Positions 5,882 to 9,497 of a stretch of 9,497 nt of DNA are shown here, piece by piece; within the stretch, counting starts at the first letter, position 1, and every line of letters begins with the position of its first letter. The stretch is from NCBI GenBank assembly GCA_031380225.1, contig JANNFX010000153.1, positions 1 through 9,497 of the forward strand. The letters are read 5' to 3'. The translations under genes were made by a program, and so were the position numbers. Origin of the DNA: JANNFX01 sp031380225. Lineage in GTDB: Bacteria > Pseudomonadota > Alphaproteobacteria > Rhizobiales > Hyphomicrobiaceae. The notes under the pieces were generated by a model. It did no database searches. It had not been told where the DNA came from and saw only the letters and a program-made list of their open reading frames with translations.

Positions 5882-6148
5882 TCACCCCTTCAACACTCGC
5901 CGTCCGTATAGGACGCCAACTAAGCCGAGTAGGGTTGGCAAGCCGCCCATCAAACCGATTGCGCGCCAATAGCCGCTCGGGTCGGTGGCTCTATCGATTG
6001 AGTCTGCAACCTCTGCACCATCGCGAGAGTAGCGATAGGTGATGCTATCATTTGATAACGACACGATCAGCACTGAAAGCCCCATAAATACGGCAATGGC
6101 GCCAAGCCCCATCATCCCTATCGCGACCGCCAAACGAAGCATCGGCAT
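5882..6148 (-). CDS. Small two-helix membrane protein, function unknown
   Basis: I do not recognise this protein. I start it at the ATG at 6148 because AAGGG (6156-6160) lies 7 bases upstream. The frame also has an ATG at 6178 that would add ten residues without a comparable site. The 88-residue product opens MPMLRLAVAIGMMGLG. It has one hydrophobic helix at about 4-32 and a second at about 63-82 (IGLMGGLPTLLGLVGVLYG), with a hydrophilic loop of about 30 residues rich in Asp, Arg and Ser between them. The C terminus GRRVLKG is basic, so both ends are probably cytoplasmic and the loop periplasmic. It begins 45 bp after the anmK stop on the same strand, so it may be the second gene of an anmK transcript. 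Function cannot be inferred. Confidence 0.7.
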   Translation of the reverse strand: MPMLRLAVAIGMMGLGAIAVFMGLSVLIVSLSNDSITYRYSRDGAEVADSIDRATDPSGYWRAIGLMGGLPTLLGLVGVLYGRRVLKG

Positions 6149-6193
6149 CGTATTACCCTTCACAGTGTTGCACGTCATTCGACGCCATGCGGA

Positions 6194-7411
6194 TCATGAC
6201 AGCTCAGCGGGCCTCGCCAGCACGCCACCCGTCAATGGCACGGAAACGCCAGTGGTGCCAGGGAACGTGATTGGAAGTCCATGGAGCGAGCGCACGGCGA
6301 GATAGGCCCAGGCTTCAGCTTCCATTGCATCGCCGTCCATTCCGGTGGCTTCGGCCGGCACCACCGCATTTTCGACGCGACCGGCTAGCATCGACATGAG
6401 TGTGCGGTTCTTACGTCCACCGCCGCAGACGATCCATAACTCCGGCTGTTCTGGGAAATGCTGCCGCGCGGTGGCTATGGCTTCGGCCGTGAACGCGGTC
6501 AAAGTTGCGGCACCATCGGCGGTCGGCATGGCATCGACAGCGTCTTTTACAAATGTATTGCGATCGAGTGACTTCGGCGGCGGCGTTGAAAAGAACGAAT
6601 GACTGAGGAGAAGGTGCAGCACGCCGACATGCACCGTGCCGCGCGCTGCCATTTCGCCACCGCTGTCGAAGGCGGTGCCTTCGCGTGTCAGCATCCAATC
6701 GTCGATCAAGGCGTTTCCGGGGCCGGTGTCGAAGGCTAGTAACGCGCCATCGCGGCCGATGTAAGTGACGTTCGACACGCCCCCAATATTCACAATTGCC
6801 ACCGGCCGTTGTGGCAAACTTGCGGCCAGCGCGCGATGATAAATGGGAACCAGCGGCGCGCCGTGCCCGCCAGCCGCCACATCGGCAGCGCGCATATCGT
6901 AGACAACCGGTATGCGCGTCAGCCTAGCAAGTTCGTGCCCGAGACCGAGTTGGATCGTCATCACCCCTTCATCGACGACCCATTCAACTTTAGGCAAGTC
7001 AAGAACGGCACGCGGTTCTGAAACTTGGAGGTGCACCTTTTCAAACGGCCGATGCAGCACCGTCTGGCCATGAAAGCCGATGACAGCAACCGACGACGGC
7101 TTGATATCATGCTGGGTCAGAAATGCTTTGACGGCGGCCCCGTGCAGATCGGTCACCAAGCGTTCTGCGGCAGCGAGAGCGCCGGGCCGCTCCTCCCGCG
7201 ACCGGCATGAAGGTGCGGCGGCAATCGCAGCCGCAATCACCCGCCGCGCCTCAGAGTTGTAGGGCAATGTCAGCGCTGGACCGCGGTGCACCACACCTTC
7301 GCCATCGGTTTCGATCAGGGCGACATCGATGCCGTCCATCGATGTGCCGCTCATCAGGCCAATCGCACGGACCATGGTATTGCCAGACTTGCTATTGCCA
7401 GACTTGCTCAT
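6194..7411 (-). CDS. anmK: Anhydro-N-acetylmuramic acid kinase AnmK
   Basis: AnmK cleaves the 1,6-anhydro ring of anhydro-MurNAc released by lytic transglycosylases and phosphorylates it with ATP to MurNAc-6-phosphate, a cytosolic step of peptidoglycan recycling. The 405-residue protein has the ASKHA-type kinase pattern: GLMSGTSMDGID (18-29), GFHGQT (112-117), DVAAGGHGAPLVP (177-189, which I expect to hold the catalytic Asp), IVNIGGVSNV (206-215), DTGPGNALIDDW (228-239), CGGGRKN (329-335) and MDGDAMEAEAWAY (358-370). E. coli AnmK has 369 residues; the extra length here is partly the N terminus. The ATG at 7411 has GAGG 8 bases upstream. The first residues are a tandem SKSGN-SKSGN repeat, and a second ATG at 7375 starts right at the family core (MVRAIGLMSGTS), so that alternative is possible. 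It is divergent from tyrS. Confidence 0.96.
   Translation of the reverse strand: MSKSGNSKSGNTMVRAIGLMSGTSMDGIDVALIETDGEGVVHRGPALTLPYNSEARRVIAAAIAAAPSCRSREERPGALAAAERLVTDLHGAAVKAFLTQHDIKPSSVAVIGFHGQTVLHRPFEKVHLQVSEPRAVLDLPKVEWVVDEGVMTIQLGLGHELARLTRIPVVYDMRAADVAAGGHGAPLVPIYHRALAASLPQRPVAIVNIGGVSNVTYIGRDGALLAFDTGPGNALIDDWMLTREGTAFDSGGEMAARGTVHVGVLHLLLSHSFFSTPPPKSLDRNTFVKDAVDAMPTADGAATLTAFTAEAIATARQHFPEQPELWIVCGGGRKNRTLMSMLAGRVENAVVPAEATGMDGDAMEAEAWAYLAVRSLHGLPITFPGTTGVSVPLTGGVLARPAELS
7378..7407 (-). repeat. 15-bp tandem duplication in the anmK start region
   Basis: TATTGCCAGACTTGC occurs twice back to back (7378-7392 and 7393-7407), exact and in frame. It encodes SKSGN twice within the first twelve residues of the longer AnmK reading. 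A 15-bp unit adds five codons per copy, so changes in copy number would leave the frame intact. Confidence 0.85.
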
Positions 7412-7426
7412 GCGGCCCGCCTCGTG

Positions 7427-7445
7427 CCAGTAACTGGAATTCCAG
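7427..7445. promoter_or_regulatory. CCAG/CTGG palindromes in the anmK-tyrS divergent gap
   Basis: CCAGT-A-ACTGG (7427-7437) overlaps the perfect 12-base palindrome CTGGAATTCCAG (7434-7445), so one CTGG half-site is shared by two dyads. The site is the main symmetric feature in the 95-bp gap that must carry both promoters. An operator for a divergent promoter pair is possible but no regulator can be named, and I do not see convincing -35/-10 boxes. Confidence 0.35.
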
Positions 7446-7506
7446 ACCTTCTACCATGAATTCCTACTCCACGCGCGTCCAGTCCCAACCGCTAATTAGC
7501 AGTCCA

Positions 7507-8763
7507 ATGACCAAACATAAAAGCGCCTTTCTGAATGTTCTGACCGAGCGCGGTTATATCCACCAGACGTCCGATGCGCCCGGCATCGATGCACTGGCCG
7601 CCAAAGGCGCGCTGGTGTCCTATGTCGGTTATGACTGCACCGCGCCGTCGCTGCATGCCGGCTCGCTGTTGTCAATCATGATGCTGAACTGGTTGCAGGA
7701 AACCGGCGCAGGCAAACCGATCGCGTTAATGGGTGGCGGCACGACGCGCGTCGGCGATCCGTCGGGCAAAGATGAGACGCGCCAGTTGCGCACTGTCGAA
7801 GAGATCGAAGCCAACAAGAATGCGCTCAAGGGCGTGTTCGCGAAATTGCTGCGCTTTGACGATAAGTCCGGCGGCGCAATCATGGTCGACAACGCCGACT
7901 GGCTGGCACCCCTCAACTACATCGATTTCCTGCGCGACGCCGGCCGGCACTTTTCGGTCAATCGCATGTTGACGATGGATTCGGCCAAGATGCGGCTTGA
8001 GCGCGAGCAAGAGCTGTCCTTCATCGAATTCAATTACATGCTGCTGCAGGCCTATGACTTTGTCGAACTCGCGCGCCGCCATGGCTGCAATTTACAAATG
8101 GGCGGCTCCGACCAATGGGGCAACATCGTCACCGGTATCGATCTAGGGCGCCGGATGGGGCTCAAGGATCAGCTTTACGCGCTGACCTGTCCGCTATTGA
8201 CAACCGCATCAGGCGCCAAAATGGGCAAGACCGCGGCCGGTGCCGTGTGGCTCAACGAAGCGCAACTGCCGGTCTATGACTACTGGCAATACTGGCGCAA
8301 CACCGAAGACGCCGATGTTGGCCGCTTCCTGAAGCTGTTCACGACGCTGCCGATGGATGAGATCACCAAGCTCGAAACACTCGGCGGCGCGGAGATCAAC
8401 GACGCCAAGAAAATATTAGCGACCGAAGCCACCGCACTCATTCACGGCCGCGCTGCCGCAGAGTTGGCGGCCCAGACCGCACGCAAGACGTTCGAACAAG
8501 GCGCGCTATCGGGCGACCTGCCGACCGTCACCATTCCGGCGGCTGACTTGAGCGCAGGGCTGTCGGTCCTCGCTGCGTTTGTTGCAGCAGGCCTCGCCAA
8601 ATCCAACGGCGAAGTGCGGCGCCTCATCCAAGGCGGTGGCCTGCGCGTGAATGACGAAGCAGTCACTGACGATAAACTGAAGCTCACCGCAACCGATGTC
8701 ACCGATGGCGTCATCAAGTTGTCGATGGGCAAGAAAAAACACGTGCTGTTAAAGCCAGTGTGA
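7507..8763 (+). CDS. tyrS: Tyrosyl-tRNA synthetase
   Basis: TyrRS is a cytosolic class I aminoacyl-tRNA synthetase that activates tyrosine and loads tRNA-Tyr. I start at the ATG at 7507 (MTKHKSAFLNVLTERGYIHQ), which gives 418 residues, the normal bacterial length. The frame is open much further upstream to 7207, but that part lies opposite the anmK coding sequence; an ATG at 7456 would add 17 atypical residues. Neither start has a strong ribosome site. Motifs are SYVGYDCTAPSLHAGSL with the HIGH-like HAGS (50-53), YMLLQAYDF (177-185) and QMGGSDQWGN (197-206) of the tyrosine pocket, and KMGKT (238-242) as the KMSKS equivalent. A C-terminal S4 RNA-binding domain occupies about 352-415 (NGEVRRLIQGGGLRVND). 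No defect is visible. It ends 20 bp from the convergent kinase gene. Confidence 0.97.
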   Translation: MTKHKSAFLNVLTERGYIHQTSDAPGIDALAAKGALVSYVGYDCTAPSLHAGSLLSIMMLNWLQETGAGKPIALMGGGTTRVGDPSGKDETRQLRTVEEIEANKNALKGVFAKLLRFDDKSGGAIMVDNADWLAPLNYIDFLRDAGRHFSVNRMLTMDSAKMRLEREQELSFIEFNYMLLQAYDFVELARRHGCNLQMGGSDQWGNIVTGIDLGRRMGLKDQLYALTCPLLTTASGAKMGKTAAGAVWLNEAQLPVYDYWQYWRNTEDADVGRFLKLFTTLPMDEITKLETLGGAEINDAKKILATEATALIHGRAAAELAAQTARKTFEQGALSGDLPTVTIPAADLSAGLSVLAAFVAAGLAKSNGEVRRLIQGGGLRVNDEAVTDDKLKLTATDVTDGVIKLSMGKKKHVLLKPV

Positions 8764-8783
8764 GGCGCGGCAGTAAAGTGTAC

Positions 8784-9497
8784 TTATTCTGATGTTTGTG
8801 ATGGAACTGGGCAGAGTAGGTGCCACTTGATGCCGCCGGGCGCAAAGTCGATTTTCGCCGATCCGTTCAGCGATGACGCTACCATTTTCTCAATCACAAT
8901 GGAGCCGAAGCCCTTTCTGACCGGTGATTTAACAAGCGGCCCGCCGGTTTCGGCCCAGGTAAGTTGCAGCATTGTTGCGCCGTCTGCATCTGTTGCGATG
9001 TCCCAGGCCACGGTGACTTTGCCCATTGGTTTGGACCACGCTCCATATTTTACGGAGTTTGTTGCAAGTTCGTGCAACGCGAGGCCGAGGGCCTCCGCGG
9101 CCGTGGCGGGCAAGTCAACGACTGGACCCTGTGTATCGAGATTAGCACGATCCTCTTGGACGAATATTTGAAGTTGCTTTCTGACGAGATCTCCTAGTCG
9201 TACCCCCTTCCAATTTTGATCGATGAGAAGGTCATAAGAGGCCGCAAGGGCTCGCAGCCGCTGACCAAAACTGCTGGCAAAATCTTCTACCGTCTCGGCA
9301 TCAAGGGAGGTCCGATTGGCAATTGCTTGGATGACCGCGATCTGATTTTTTGAACGGTGAGCCAGCTCCCTCATCAGAAGCTGGACATGAGCATCCGCAG
9401 ATTTTCGATCGCGGATATCGCGAATAATGAAAGAGACTGCGATAATCTCGCCATCCGGTTTGCGAATTGGCGCAGACGAAATGGAGACATCGGCGAG
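8784..9497 (-). CDS. PAS-containing HWE-family sensor histidine kinase (C-terminal part, truncated by window edge)
   Basis: This is the C-terminal portion of a two-component sensor kinase. 237 residues are visible; an internal ATG at 9374 is not the start, because the frame continues upstream to the right edge. The first visible part, ending SAPIRKPDGEIIAVSFIIRD, reads as the last strands of a PAS domain. The H-box is LMRELAHRSKNQIAVIQAI, with the phosphorylated His encoded at about 9357-9359. The N-box is ALHELATNSVKYGAWS, with the family-defining His. The G1 region is LTWAETGGP, with the W-x-E signature, and KGFGSIVIE is the next glycine-rich segment. His in the N-box plus W-x-E define HWE kinases (family knowledge). 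No receiver domain follows. The partner regulator and the sensed signal lie outside the window; no membrane helix is visible in the part seen. Confidence 0.93.
   Translation of the reverse strand, partial: LADVSISSAPIRKPDGEIIAVSFIIRDIRDRKSADAHVQLLMRELAHRSKNQIAVIQAIANRTSLDAETVEDFASSFGQRLRALAASYDLLIDQNWKGVRLGDLVRKQLQIFVQEDRANLDTQGPVVDLPATAAEALGLALHELATNSVKYGAWSKPMGKVTVAWDIATDADGATMLQLTWAETGGPLVKSPVRKGFGSIVIEKMVASSLNGSAKIDFAPGGIKWHLLCPVPSQTSE

Noticed and set aside
7207..7506. 100-residue N-terminal extension of TyrRS
   Set aside because: Most of it lies antisense to anmK codons, has low-complexity Arg/Ser-rich composition, and the family start matches the ATG at 7507 with normal length.
7412..7506. 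T-box or other tyrosine-responsive leader for tyrS
   Set aside because: The leader is under 100 bases with no T-box sequence, and T-box control is a feature of Firmicutes and relatives.
1..9497. CRISPR array, tRNA or rRNA gene, transposase, toxin-antitoxin pair or phage genes
   Set aside because: No regularly spaced direct repeats, no cloverleaf or rRNA sequence noticed, and no coding region with such domains on either strand.

Overview
The window looks like chromosomal housekeeping DNA from an alphaproteobacterium, moderately GC-rich. Three things point that way. An iscR-type regulator leads directly into a NifS-like cysteine desulfurase and sufB. anmK and tyrS are a divergent pair. The right edge carries an HWE-family sensor kinase, a class abundant in Alphaproteobacteria. 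The lineage below class cannot be read from the sequence.

Layout from left to right. Positions 1-2737 (minus strand) hold the start of a SUF iron-sulfur assembly operon: iscR, a cysteine desulfurase overlapping it by 4 bp, then sufB, which runs off the left edge. Positions 2738-3486 form a gene-free stretch of about 750 bp with a candidate promoter for the suf operon, a large palindromic repeat and a run of overlapping hairpins. On the plus strand follow an alpha/beta hydrolase with an unusual charged C-terminal extension (3487-4266) and a membrane-anchored or exported M28-type zinc peptidase (4419-5396). The peptidase ends tail-to-tail against a 101-residue conserved-looking hypothetical gene (5409-5714, minus). 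A second copy of the palindromic repeat (5774-5872) separates that gene from a small two-helix membrane protein (5882-6148, minus) and from anmK (6194-7411, minus). anmK diverges from tyrS (7507-8763, plus). A PAS/HWE histidine kinase (8784-9497, minus) runs off the right edge.

How the genes relate. The suf genes form one pathway: IscR senses Fe-S status, the desulfurase supplies persulfide sulfur, and SufB is the scaffold. AnmK recycles cell-wall anhydro-MurNAc and TyrRS charges tRNA-Tyr. The hydrolase, the peptidase and the two small genes have no visible functional link to these pathways beyond adjacency.

I do not see an exotic system (no CRISPR, toxin-antitoxin, phage, IS element or biosynthetic cluster). 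The points most worth a second look are the shared dispersed palindromic element, the overlapping hairpins at 3279-3353, the coiled-coil and poly-acidic tail on the hydrolase, the in-frame 15-bp tandem duplication at the start of anmK, and several start codons (iscR, peptidase, both small genes) best placed downstream of the longest open frame.
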